Assembly: GCA_903927685.1 (NCBI GenBank)
Contig: CAIYOB010001097.1
Location: 1-27,875, forward strand
Direction: 5' to 3'
Source: an uncultured Planctomycetaceae bacterium
GTDB lineage: Bacteria > Planctomycetota > Planctomycetia > Pirellulales > Pirellulaceae
DNA: 27,875 nucleotides
A program made the translations under genes and the position numbers. Under the pieces are notes generated by a model that was not told the DNA's origin, did not search any database, and was given only the letters and a program-made list of their open reading frames with translations. Positions 1 to 7,012 of this stretch are shown here, in pieces (within the stretch, counting starts at the first letter, position 1; each line of letters opens with the position of its first letter).

Positions 1-58
1 AGTGGCGAGCCCCCAGTTCTTGCCACTGGGGGCTCGCTGCACTCGACCCCAGGCACCC
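1..58. repeat. Palindromic repeat element, copy 1 (cut by window edge)
   Basis: A perfect 11-bp hairpin is visible: CGAGCCCCCAG at 6-16 pairs with CTGGGGGCTCG at 26-36 around a 9-nt loop. It is followed by CTCGACCCCAGGCACCCG at 41-58. The same layout recurs at 23490-23576, where the matching left arm is also present. The left arm of this copy would lie before position 1. It sits just past the 3' end of a truncated minus-strand gene remnant at 71-175. The element looks like a non-coding REP or MITE-like repeat; no ORF is associated with it. Confidence 0.7.
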
Positions 59-70
59 GTGCTTGGCTTC

Positions 71-175
71 TTATCTTAACCTAGTGCCATTCGCGACGAG
101 GACCAGCGTACACGAAGCGCCAATCGAACTGGCCCCGCCCAGAAACGTGATTTCGATGGAGTTGAGTTCGGGCAT
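71..175 (-). pseudogene. 5' remnant of a metallo-beta-lactamase/beta-CASP type gene
   Basis: Reading down from an ATG at 175-173 gives 34 codons to a TAA at 73-71. The peptide has ITFLGGASSIGASCTLV near its start and ends NGTRLR. In RNase J and related MBL/beta-CASP proteins this N-terminal strand is followed by a segment like GTRLLVDCG and then the HxHxDH metal site. Here reading stops right after GTRL, so all catalytic motifs are missing. The break lies about 13 bases from the palindromic repeat at 1-58. I infer a gene truncated by insertion or recombination; the rest, if it exists, lies outside the window. The short length limits certainty, but the match to the family start is specific. 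Confidence 0.5.
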
Positions 176-301
176 GGAAACCTAACGCTCGGCCTGCCTC
201 TCGGCTGCCCCTCGGCTCTTGTTGCCATCCGCTCCCTAGTCTACCATGCGGAGTGATCGATGGCGGAAGAGGGATTCCTTAGCGAACTGAAAGGCGACTG
301 C

Positions 302-1417
302 ATGCTCTCCGTATTCTGCTCTCCCCCGCGATACACCCAAGGCAAGAACGCCACCGCGATGCTGGGGGCGGAAATGGCTGGCTTGGGCTTGAACGGCCCC
401 GCGCTGGTCGTCGGCGGCCACTCGCCGATCCGTCTGTTGGCGGAGACGTGGAAACGCACGTTTGCCGCTGCCGGGATCGCCTATGTCGTCCATGCGTTCA
501 GCGGGGAGTGCTCGTTGGCCGAGATCGAGCGGATCAAGCAGGCGGCCCGGCAGAACGAAGCCCGGGTTATCGTCGGAGCCGGCGGCGGGAAGGTCCTGGA
601 TGCTGCCCGGGCCGCCGCCGCGGACTTGAGCCTGCCCGTCGTGAACTGTCCGACCGTGGCGTCGAGCGATGCGCCGTGCAGCGCCCTGTCCGTCATCTAT
701 TCCGAGGCGGGCGTGGTCGAAGTCCTGCGGCCGTACCGGAAGAATCCCGATCTGGTGCTGGTCGACACGCAGATCATTGCCTTGAGCCCGCCTCGACTGC
801 TGGTCGCAGGCATGGGCGACGCCCTGGCGACGTGGTTCGAGGCCGTGACGTGCGTGCGGGGCGGAGTGCCGAATATGCGGGGCGGCCTATCGACGCAGAG
901 CGCTCTGGCCTTGGCCAGACTCTGTTACCAGACCCTGCTGGCCGACGGCGCCGATGCGTTGCATGCGGTCCGCACGCAAGTGGTGACCCCGGCGCTAGAG
1001 CGGATCGTGGAAGCCAATACCCTGTTGTCCGGGATTGGATTCGAGTCGTCCGGCCTGGCCGCCGCCCACGCCATTCACAACGGTTTGACCACGGCCGAGG
1101 CCACGCATGCGTACCTGCACGGAGAAAAGGTCGCTTTCGGCCTGCTGGCCCAGCTCGTCCTGGAAGGGAAACCGCGGTCCGTGCTGAATCGCGTGCTGGC
1201 GTTCGCCGGCACCGTGGGTTTGCCGATCACGTTGGCCGACATCGGCCTGACGGACCTGTCGCCGGAGCAACTGCGCACGATTGCCGCGCGGGCGACCGCC
1301 GAGGGCGAGACGATTCACAACGAGCCCTTTGCGGTCCGGCCGGACATGGTTGCCGATGCGATCCTGGCCGCGGATGCGGTCGGCCGGGCGTGGAAGAACA
1401 GGGACGGCCGAGAGTGA
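302..1417 (+). CDS. gldA: Glycerol dehydrogenase, iron-type alcohol dehydrogenase family
   Basis: A 371-aa cytosolic NAD-dependent dehydrogenase that would oxidise glycerol to dihydroxyacetone. It aligns by eye with GldA along its whole length: GAGGGKVLDAARA is the glycine-rich NAD segment, and PTVASSDAPCSALSVIY, GMGDALATWFEA, AAHAIHNGLT and YLHGEKVAFG are family blocks. The expected metal ligands are present as D173, H256 and H273, almost the exact numbering of characterised GldA proteins. That numbering favours the ATG at 302 over an in-frame ATG at 260, which would add 14 unmatched residues; an AAAGG ribosome site lies about 9 bases upstream of 302. The stop TGA overlaps a possible GTG start of the methyltransferase gene, suggesting co-transcription. 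Related enzymes can reduce other hydroxyketones, so the substrate is inferred. Confidence 0.9.
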   Translation: MLSVFCSPPRYTQGKNATAMLGAEMAGLGLNGPALVVGGHSPIRLLAETWKRTFAAAGIAYVVHAFSGECSLAEIERIKQAARQNEARVIVGAGGGKVLDAARAAAADLSLPVVNCPTVASSDAPCSALSVIYSEAGVVEVLRPYRKNPDLVLVDTQIIALSPPRLLVAGMGDALATWFEAVTCVRGGVPNMRGGLSTQSALALARLCYQTLLADGADALHAVRTQVVTPALERIVEANTLLSGIGFESSGLAAAHAIHNGLTTAEATHAYLHGEKVAFGLLAQLVLEGKPRSVLNRVLAFAGTVGLPITLADIGLTDLSPEQLRTIAARATAEGETIHNEPFAVRPDMVADAILAADAVGRAWKNRDGRE

Positions 1418-1470
1418 GCGCTGCCGGACCAGGAGAGCGGCCGGAAGGGACGCGAGGCCGAGCGGAGAAG

Positions 1471-2328
1471 ATGAACCGAATTGCCGACCAGCAGAAGAGG
1501 CAGAACGAGCAGAGCCGCGACCGCTGGGCGTGCTTCGCGCCGCATCGCGGCCGCATCATGCGGTTGCTGATTGACGCGGCTCCCCCCGCCGGCCGGCTGT
1601 GCGTGCTGGGCGCGGGAAACGCGAACGACTTGGACCTGTCCGCGCTGTTGCAGGCGTATGCCCAGGTGCATTTGGTCGACTGGGACGCGGCCGCGCTGCA
1701 AGCCGGGCTCGCCCGCCAGAGCTGCGAGCCGACCGAACGCATCCGCGTGTACGGCGACGTCGATCTGACGTTCATCGCCGACCGCCTGGCGACCGGAACA
1801 CCGGATCGGCCGCCGAGCGACGCCCAGTTGGAGGCCTGTGTCAGGACGCTCGCCGCACCGCCGCCCCTGGACATCCCCAGCCCCTTCGACACGGTCGCTT
1901 CCGTCTGCCTGTTGACCCAGTTGTTTCAGTGCGTCGGGCTGAGTCTGGGCCTGCAGCATCCGCGGTTGGTCGACACGATCATGCGGCTGCGAGCCCAGCA
2001 TTTGGGGCTGCTACTCCAGTTGCTCCGTCCCGGGGGAACCGCAGTCTTGGTCTTGGATTTCGTGTCTTCGCTGACGTGCCCCGAGTTGCCTCACGTGCCG
2101 GAAGCGAGCTTGTTCGACAAGGCCGTCGAGCTGCTTGGCCGGCGGAACTTCTTCACCGGCGTCAACCCGTTCATCATCCGCCAGCTGTTCGAAACGCACC
2201 CCGCCTTGGCACCTGCCGTGGCGGGCGTTCAGATGACCGCCCCTTGGCTTTGGGACTTCGGCCCGTGGGTATACCTGGTGTGTGCCATTGTCGTGCGGCG
2301 CAAGCTGGCCGGGCCGTCCGCGGGGTGA
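1471..2328 (+). CDS. SAM-dependent methyltransferase-like protein
   Basis: A 285-aa protein with a Rossmann methyltransferase signature. LCVLGAGNANDLDL (residues 43-56) is a motif I glycine loop, and VHLVDWD ends in the acidic residue (D70) expected to bind the SAM ribose. A later LLLQLLRPGGTAVLVLD block matches the post-motif strand seen in class I methyltransferases. The substrate cannot be read from the sequence. The middle (residues about 105-135) is a Pro-rich insert. The start is uncertain: the ATG at 1471 has a GGAG only 3 bases upstream, while an in-frame GTG at 1414 overlaps the gldA stop as GTGA and adds 19 residues. It lies between gldA and a C-S lyase on the same strand, with 185 bp before the next gene, so operon membership downstream is less certain. 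Confidence 0.7.
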   Translation: MNRIADQQKRQNEQSRDRWACFAPHRGRIMRLLIDAAPPAGRLCVLGAGNANDLDLSALLQAYAQVHLVDWDAAALQAGLARQSCEPTERIRVYGDVDLTFIADRLATGTPDRPPSDAQLEACVRTLAAPPPLDIPSPFDTVASVCLLTQLFQCVGLSLGLQHPRLVDTIMRLRAQHLGLLLQLLRPGGTAVLVLDFVSSLTCPELPHVPEASLFDKAVELLGRRNFFTGVNPFIIRQLFETHPALAPAVAGVQMTAPWLWDFGPWVYLVCAIVVRRKLAGPSAG

Positions 2329-2513
2329 CGTAGGTGCCGCCGAAGGCGACAAGGAGACGGCAGGGATTCCAATTCCGGCCATGACTGGCCGTCCAGCCGC
2401 GAGGTCAGGACGGTGGCCGGGGGCTGCCCACGTACGCTGCACGCCGCGGCGGCCTGCCGCACCCCTTGGAGCCGCCGTCGCGTTGTGGTATCAAGGGGCG
2501 TCTGAGGGACTGC

Positions 2514-3665
2514 ATGAGCTTTGACTTTGACCGCCCCATCAACCGCCGCGAGTCGGACAGTTTCAAGTGGCAGGCGTGCCACGGCCGGGACGTGCTTCCC
2601 CTGTGGGTGGCGGACATGGACTTCGCCTCGCCGCCGTGCGTGGTGCGGGCCCTTCGCGAGCGGGTCGAACAGGAAGTTTTCGGGTACCCCGTGGCCACCG
2701 ACCAGGTCAACCAAGCCGTGGTGGGCTGGGCGGCCAGTCGCTACGGCTGGCGGATCGAACCCGAATGGCTGGTCTGGCTGCCCGGCCTGGTTCCCGGGCT
2801 GCATCTGGCTTGCCTGGCGTACGCCGCGGCGGGCGAGGATGTGCTGACGTGCGTGCCGGTGTACCCGCCGTTCCTGTCTGCCCCGGTCGCGACCGGCCGA
2901 AACCTCCAGACGGTGCCGCTGGTTCGCCCTCGGGGTCGCTGGGCGATGGATCTGGACGCCTTGGCCGGGGCGCTGACGCCGCAGACCAGGCTGCTGCTGT
3001 TCTGTCATCCGCACAATCCGGTTGGCCGGGCGTTTGAGCGTGATGAGTTGTCGGCCTTGGCCGCCGTAGTCCGCCGGCACCCGAACCTGGTCGTCTGTTC
3101 CGACGAGATCCACTGCGACTTGGTCTTGGCGCCCCGCCAGCACATTCCGTTCGCCTCGCTGGATGACGAGATCCGCGACCGCACCGTGACGCTGATGTCG
3201 CCGGCCAAGACGTTCAATACGCCCGGCCTGCACTGCGGTTTTGCCGTGATTCCGAACCGGGATCTGCGGCGGAGGTTCCGGAGCGCCGCCCACGGGCTCG
3301 TGCCCCAGCCGAACCTGTTCGGCTTTGCGGCCTGTCGCGCCGCGTACGAGGAAGGAGAGCCGTGGCGTCTAGCGCTGCTCGACTATCTCCGGGGAAACCG
3401 TGACTTTCTGGCGGCGTTCGTCGCCGAGCGGCTGCCCATGTTCAGCATGTCCCCGGTCGAAGCCACCTACCTGGCCTGGCTGGACACGCGCTGGCTGGGT
3501 CCGCGGAACACGGCGGCGTTTTTCGAGGCTGCGGGAGTCAAGCTGTCGGACGGGGCCGAGTTCCACGGCTCCGGCTACATGCGGCTGAATTTCGGCTGCC
3601 CGCGGGCGACGCTCGAACAGGCCCTCGAACGCCTGGAGCGCGCCGTCGCCAAGCTCGGTTTGTGA
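2514..3665 (+). CDS. patB: PatB/MalY-type cystathionine beta-lyase (PLP-dependent)
   Basis: A 383-aa fold-type I PLP enzyme. It opens with FDRPINRRESDSFKW and LPLWVADMDFASPP, the hallmark start of the MalY/PatB group, and has HPHNPVGRAF, SDEIHCDLV and SPAKTFNTPGLHCGF. K232 in the last motif is the predicted Schiff-base lysine. Family members cleave cystathionine or related C-S bonds to give a thiol, pyruvate and ammonia; some are annotated only as class I/II aminotransferases. The ATG at 2514 is preferred over 2466 because homology starts there and GAGGG lies 6 bases upstream. The downstream exosortase starts 24 bp after its stop, so the two are probably co-transcribed, though no functional link is obvious. 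Confidence 0.85.
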   Translation: MSFDFDRPINRRESDSFKWQACHGRDVLPLWVADMDFASPPCVVRALRERVEQEVFGYPVATDQVNQAVVGWAASRYGWRIEPEWLVWLPGLVPGLHLACLAYAAAGEDVLTCVPVYPPFLSAPVATGRNLQTVPLVRPRGRWAMDLDALAGALTPQTRLLLFCHPHNPVGRAFERDELSALAAVVRRHPNLVVCSDEIHCDLVLAPRQHIPFASLDDEIRDRTVTLMSPAKTFNTPGLHCGFAVIPNRDLRRRFRSAAHGLVPQPNLFGFAACRAAYEEGEPWRLALLDYLRGNRDFLAAFVAERLPMFSMSPVEATYLAWLDTRWLGPRNTAAFFEAAGVKLSDGAEFHGSGYMRLNFGCPRATLEQALERLERAVAKLGL

Positions 3666-3689
3666 AGCCAGGTCAGCGGGAATTCCGTC

Positions 3690-5168
3690 ATGTCCACCAA
3701 AGCGACCGCCGCCGAGCCAGCCGGACGAGCAGAGCCCTTGCATACCGGCGGGGCGGACCGCATCCCCGGCCGGCGTGCGGTCGTGTTCGCCACGGTGGTG
3801 GGACTGGCTCATCTTCCTTTCCTGCTCGGCCACCTGTGGGGCCTGTGGCTGTATCGGCCGCACTACGATGTCTATCCGCTGCTGGCGGCGGGGATCGTCG
3901 GCTGGTTGTGGACTCGCGGGCCGAAGCTCTCCGGTTCGGCACGGCCGTCGTGGTGGGCGACGAGCCTGCTGGCCGGCGGTCTCCTGGGCTTGACGCTTGC
4001 TGTCCTGCTGGGCTCGCCCTGGTGGGCGGCGGTGGCGGCCGTCTTGTCCAGCGGCGGCTTGCTGGGGCGGTATGCCGTCCCCGAACCGGACCGCGGTTGG
4101 CTGCCGGCCTGGCTGTTGCTGTGGCTGGTCGTGCCCTTGCCTTTTCACGGGGATTTTGCCGTGCTCAACTGGCTGCAGTCGACTTCTTTGCAGGCGGCGA
4201 GCGGCGTTCTGGATCTGGCCGGTGTGCGGCACTTGTTGGCCGGGCAAGTGCTGGTCCTGCCCGACCAGCGGTTGTTGACCGACGAGATCTGTTCCGGCCT
4301 CCCCGCGCTGCCGTTGCTGCTGGCGCTCACGGCGTTGACGGTGACGCTGGCGCGGCGTCCGCTGCTTTGGTCGGCGCTGCTGTTGGCCGGCAGCGTGGCC
4401 TGGGCGTGGCTGGCCAACGCCGCGCGCGTCTGGGTGTCCGTCGTGGCTCAACAGTGGTATCAGTGGGACTGCTTCTCCGGCTGGAAGGCAACTGCGGTTA
4501 CCTGGGGGACAGGCTTGGTGGCGTTGATTCTGCTGGCCAGCACGAATCGCGGCCTGGCATTCCTCTTGCGTCCGATTGCAGCGCGCCGGGGCGGCATGCC
4601 TTTGCCGTCGGAAAGCACGCGGAATCCGTTGAACCGAGTGTGGAACTGGCTGGTGGGTGCGTCGCCTGGAGCGGCGGGATCGCGGCGCACGGACGGACCG
4701 CCTCGGACGGGGTCGTCAGTTGCGGCGGGCAAACCCCAGCGAGCGGAGAGTCGCCGATCCGGCACGAAGCCGTTGCCTGAGCCAAGTGCTCCCAGGGGCC
4801 GCGACGCGGGCTGGCTGGCGGCGTTCGGACTGGTCGGAATGATCCAAGTCGCTTGGCTGGCGCTGCCACTGCTGTCCGCGGAACATGCATCGGCCGGCGG
4901 CAGGCCCGTGGACCGGTACCTGCCGGCAGAATTAGCCCGCTGGACGCTTAAGCCCTGCGCCCCACAGCTGCGGAGGCGAGGCGATCCGGGCGGGCGGTTC
5001 TCGAGCCAGTGGGAGTGCCGCCTCGGGACGTTGGTCTGTCAGGTGTCGGTCGGCGGTCCGATTCCGGAGGGGCAGGACGCGGCGCTGCGTTTTCGGGCAC
5101 TCGGTTGGCGTCTGACGCCGTGGCATGTCACCGGCGGCGACGGGCCGGGGGACGAGGCCGTTTCCTAA
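3690..5168 (+). CDS. Exosortase (XrtU-like), interrupted near its C-terminus
   Basis: A 492-aa multi-pass membrane protein of the exosortase/archaeosortase family, predicted to cleave and anchor proteins with C-terminal sorting tails. The transmembrane core covers roughly residues 30-300. The catalytic Cys is C201 in DEICSGLPAL and the conserved Arg is R246 in ANAARVW. The His that normally completes the triad is not visible: the equivalent stretch, residues 259-275, reads WDCFSGWKATAVTWGTG. A low-complexity linker (about 315-385) leads to one more membrane helix and a soluble EpsI-like domain. That domain stops at TAA 5166-5168 but continues in the same frame to 5495. Its planctomycete-like context suggests XrtU, but subtype is inference. 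No protein in the window shows a clear PEP-CTERM-like tail. Confidence 0.8.
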   Translation: MSTKATAAEPAGRAEPLHTGGADRIPGRRAVVFATVVGLAHLPFLLGHLWGLWLYRPHYDVYPLLAAGIVGWLWTRGPKLSGSARPSWWATSLLAGGLLGLTLAVLLGSPWWAAVAAVLSSGGLLGRYAVPEPDRGWLPAWLLLWLVVPLPFHGDFAVLNWLQSTSLQAASGVLDLAGVRHLLAGQVLVLPDQRLLTDEICSGLPALPLLLALTALTVTLARRPLLWSALLLAGSVAWAWLANAARVWVSVVAQQWYQWDCFSGWKATAVTWGTGLVALILLASTNRGLAFLLRPIAARRGGMPLPSESTRNPLNRVWNWLVGASPGAAGSRRTDGPPRTGSSVAAGKPQRAESRRSGTKPLPEPSAPRGRDAGWLAAFGLVGMIQVAWLALPLLSAEHASAGGRPVDRYLPAELARWTLKPCAPQLRRRGDPGGRFSSQWECRLGTLVCQVSVGGPIPEGQDAALRFRALGWRLTPWHVTGGDGPGDEAVS

Positions 5169-5495
5169 GGGGCAAGCGAGCTATCGACCTCGGCTGGCGA
5201 ACACGGCTGGCTGCTGGCCGGGCAATTGGATCCGGCGGGGCGGCCGATTCCTTCTACCGACACTCTCTGGGCCGATGCCCTGATTCGGGTGGTGCGCGGG
5301 CCGCTGGGCAGCCTCTGGCGGCGGCAGCCCGCGGCCAATCTCGCCGCGACCGCGTATCGGATCGAAGCGTTTGCGTCCGGCGTCTCGCCGCTCTCCGCGG
5401 ACGACCGGGCAGAAATCGGCCGTTTGTTCGTTGCGGCCCGAGCCCGGATCAGCGGCGGAGATTCGCGGACGCAGCCAGCGGAGCGAAAGCCGTGA
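5169..5495 (+). pseudogene. In-frame continuation of the exosortase C-terminal domain
   Basis: The frame of the exosortase stays open for another 108 codons after the TAA at 5166-5168. The peptide includes EHGWLLAGQLDPAGRPIPS, LWADALIRVVRGPLG, TAYRIEAFASG and LSADDRAEIGRLFVAAR. These read as the last strands and helix of the soluble domain found at the C-terminus of exosortase-linked EpsI-like regions. The frame ends at TGA 5493-5495, which overlaps the GTG start of the TPR gene as GTGA, the arrangement expected if one uninterrupted gene once ran from 3690 to 5495. A TTG at 5226 could restart translation, but it has no convincing ribosome site. A sequencing error, a recent nonsense mutation, or readthrough could each explain it. 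Confidence 0.65.
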
Positions 5496-7012
5496 GCAGG
5501 AAACCCCGTCGAAGCAAACCGAAGCCAATAAGACGCCGGGCGCTACGGGCGCCAAAGACCATCCTGAGTTTCTTCAGCGATTGGTGGCTCACCCGCCATT
5601 GGAGTTCGTTGGCCCGTAGCGTTCCTGCGATCGTCGCCGGTCTGGCGGTGTGGGGCCTGTGTGCGATCCACGCCAACGTCACCCCCGCTGGCTGGATCGG
5701 CAAATACGAGGCTGCTGGACAAGCGGCCCTGGGCAGGAGCGATCTGCAGGCGGCTGAGGTCTGTTTTCGGCGACTGGCGGACCTGGATGAAGGGTCCGTG
5801 GCGGCCCTGTACGGTTTGGCGCTGATCGCCGAACGGCGGCAGGACGTGCCGCGGGCTCGCGAGCTGCTGCAGCAGATTGCTCCGGACAGTCGTCCCGGCC
5901 ACCCGGACGCTCATTACTGGCTGGCCCGGGACATGGTCGCTCGGCAACTGCCGGCCGATCCGCAGACGCGGACGTTGCTCGAACACCATCTGCTGCAAGC
6001 CAAGCGCAGTCCCGCCCACGAGATGGATGCGAGAGTGATCTTGGCTCGCCTGTACAACGCGACAGGCCGATCCCAGGACGCGATTCAGGAATTGGAACAG
6101 GCGGGAGCCGCCAAGCCGGAGTCTCAACTCGAACTGGCCCGACTGTACACGCTGGCCGGGCGCTTGGCGGAATCCCACCGCGCGGCGACTCGCGCCGCCG
6201 CCTACTTCCGGGCCCGCACGTTGGCGGAGCCGGGCCAGCTGGAGACACGCCTGAATTTGGCTTCCAGCTACGTCCTGCAACAGAACTATGAAGAGGCCAG
6301 CAAAGTGCTGGAGGAGGGCCTGACGCGGCCGGATCTGCAGCCATTCCAACAGGCCCTCGAACAGGCCCTCGCCGCGACCTACCTCCGCTGGTTCGACGTG
6401 CTCACGGCGCAAGACAAGGCGGGCCATGCCGAACCGTCGCCGACGGGGCATCTGCAAAAGCTGGAAAAAGCCCTGCGGCACGATCCGAACAACGAGCGAG
6501 CGCTGGCGGTGTTGGCCGAGTTGATGCTCAGCCGCCAAGGGACTGCCGAACAGGCCGAGGTTATCCTGGAGCGGATCCTGGCCGACGGCGAGGTGCCCGT
6601 GATCATCGACTTGGCGCTGGGTACCCGCGCATTGACGGAAGGCGATTTTGACGAGGGTCTGAAGCATTTACAGCAGGCCCAGCAGCGCAACGACCGCGTC
6701 CCCGAAGTGCTGAACAACTTGGCCTGGGGATTGGCTCACAAGGACCCTCCCGAGCTGGAGCGGGCGTTGGACTTGGCGACCGCCGCCCAGAAACTGTCGA
6801 ACCGTCCGGAGATCTGCGACACGCTGGGCACGATCCTGGCCAGGCTCGGTAAGCCGCGGGAAGCCGTAACGCAGCTGGAGGCCGCACTTCGCGGCCTGCC
6901 GCCGCGGGCCGATCTCCACCGCAAGCTGGCGGAACTGTACAAACAACTCGGGGATGCCGGTATGGCGGACGAGCACCGGCGCCAGGCTGACCAGCTGGAC
7001 AACGCCCCCTAG
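5492..7012 (+). CDS. Membrane-anchored TPR-repeat protein
   Basis: A 506-aa protein starting with a GTG that overlaps the stop of the preceding frame (GTGA), with GGAG about 8 bases upstream. The N-terminus is very basic (KPRRSKPKPIRRR), then a single membrane helix follows at about residues 40-60 (VPAIVAGLAVWGLCAI). The rest is tetratricopeptide-like: repeated units such as AGQAALGRSDLQAAEVCFRRL, LARLYNATGRSQDAIQELEQA, LNNLAWGLAHKDP and LGTILARLGKPREAVTQLEAAL. The predicted topology is cytoplasmic N-terminus and exported TPR domain. Exosortase genes are often followed by TPR proteins, so a scaffold role in protein sorting or polysaccharide export is plausible but unproven. Its stop TAG shares a CTAG with the stop of the convergent GH2 gene. 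Confidence 0.8.
   Translation: MSRKPRRSKPKPIRRRALRAPKTILSFFSDWWLTRHWSSLARSVPAIVAGLAVWGLCAIHANVTPAGWIGKYEAAGQAALGRSDLQAAEVCFRRLADLDEGSVAALYGLALIAERRQDVPRARELLQQIAPDSRPGHPDAHYWLARDMVARQLPADPQTRTLLEHHLLQAKRSPAHEMDARVILARLYNATGRSQDAIQELEQAGAAKPESQLELARLYTLAGRLAESHRAATRAAAYFRARTLAEPGQLETRLNLASSYVLQQNYEEASKVLEEGLTRPDLQPFQQALEQALAATYLRWFDVLTAQDKAGHAEPSPTGHLQKLEKALRHDPNNERALAVLAELMLSRQGTAEQAEVILERILADGEVPVIIDLALGTRALTEGDFDEGLKHLQQAQQRNDRVPEVLNNLAWGLAHKDPPELERALDLATAAQKLSNRPEICDTLGTILARLGKPREAVTQLEAALRGLPPRADLHRKLAELYKQLGDAGMADEHRRQADQLDNAP

Noticed and set aside
448..1413. Long open frame on the plus strand ahead of the methyltransferase, in another frame of gldA.
   Set aside because: It is Arg/Gly/Pro-rich, as high-GC shadow frames are, and gldA covers it with clear homology.
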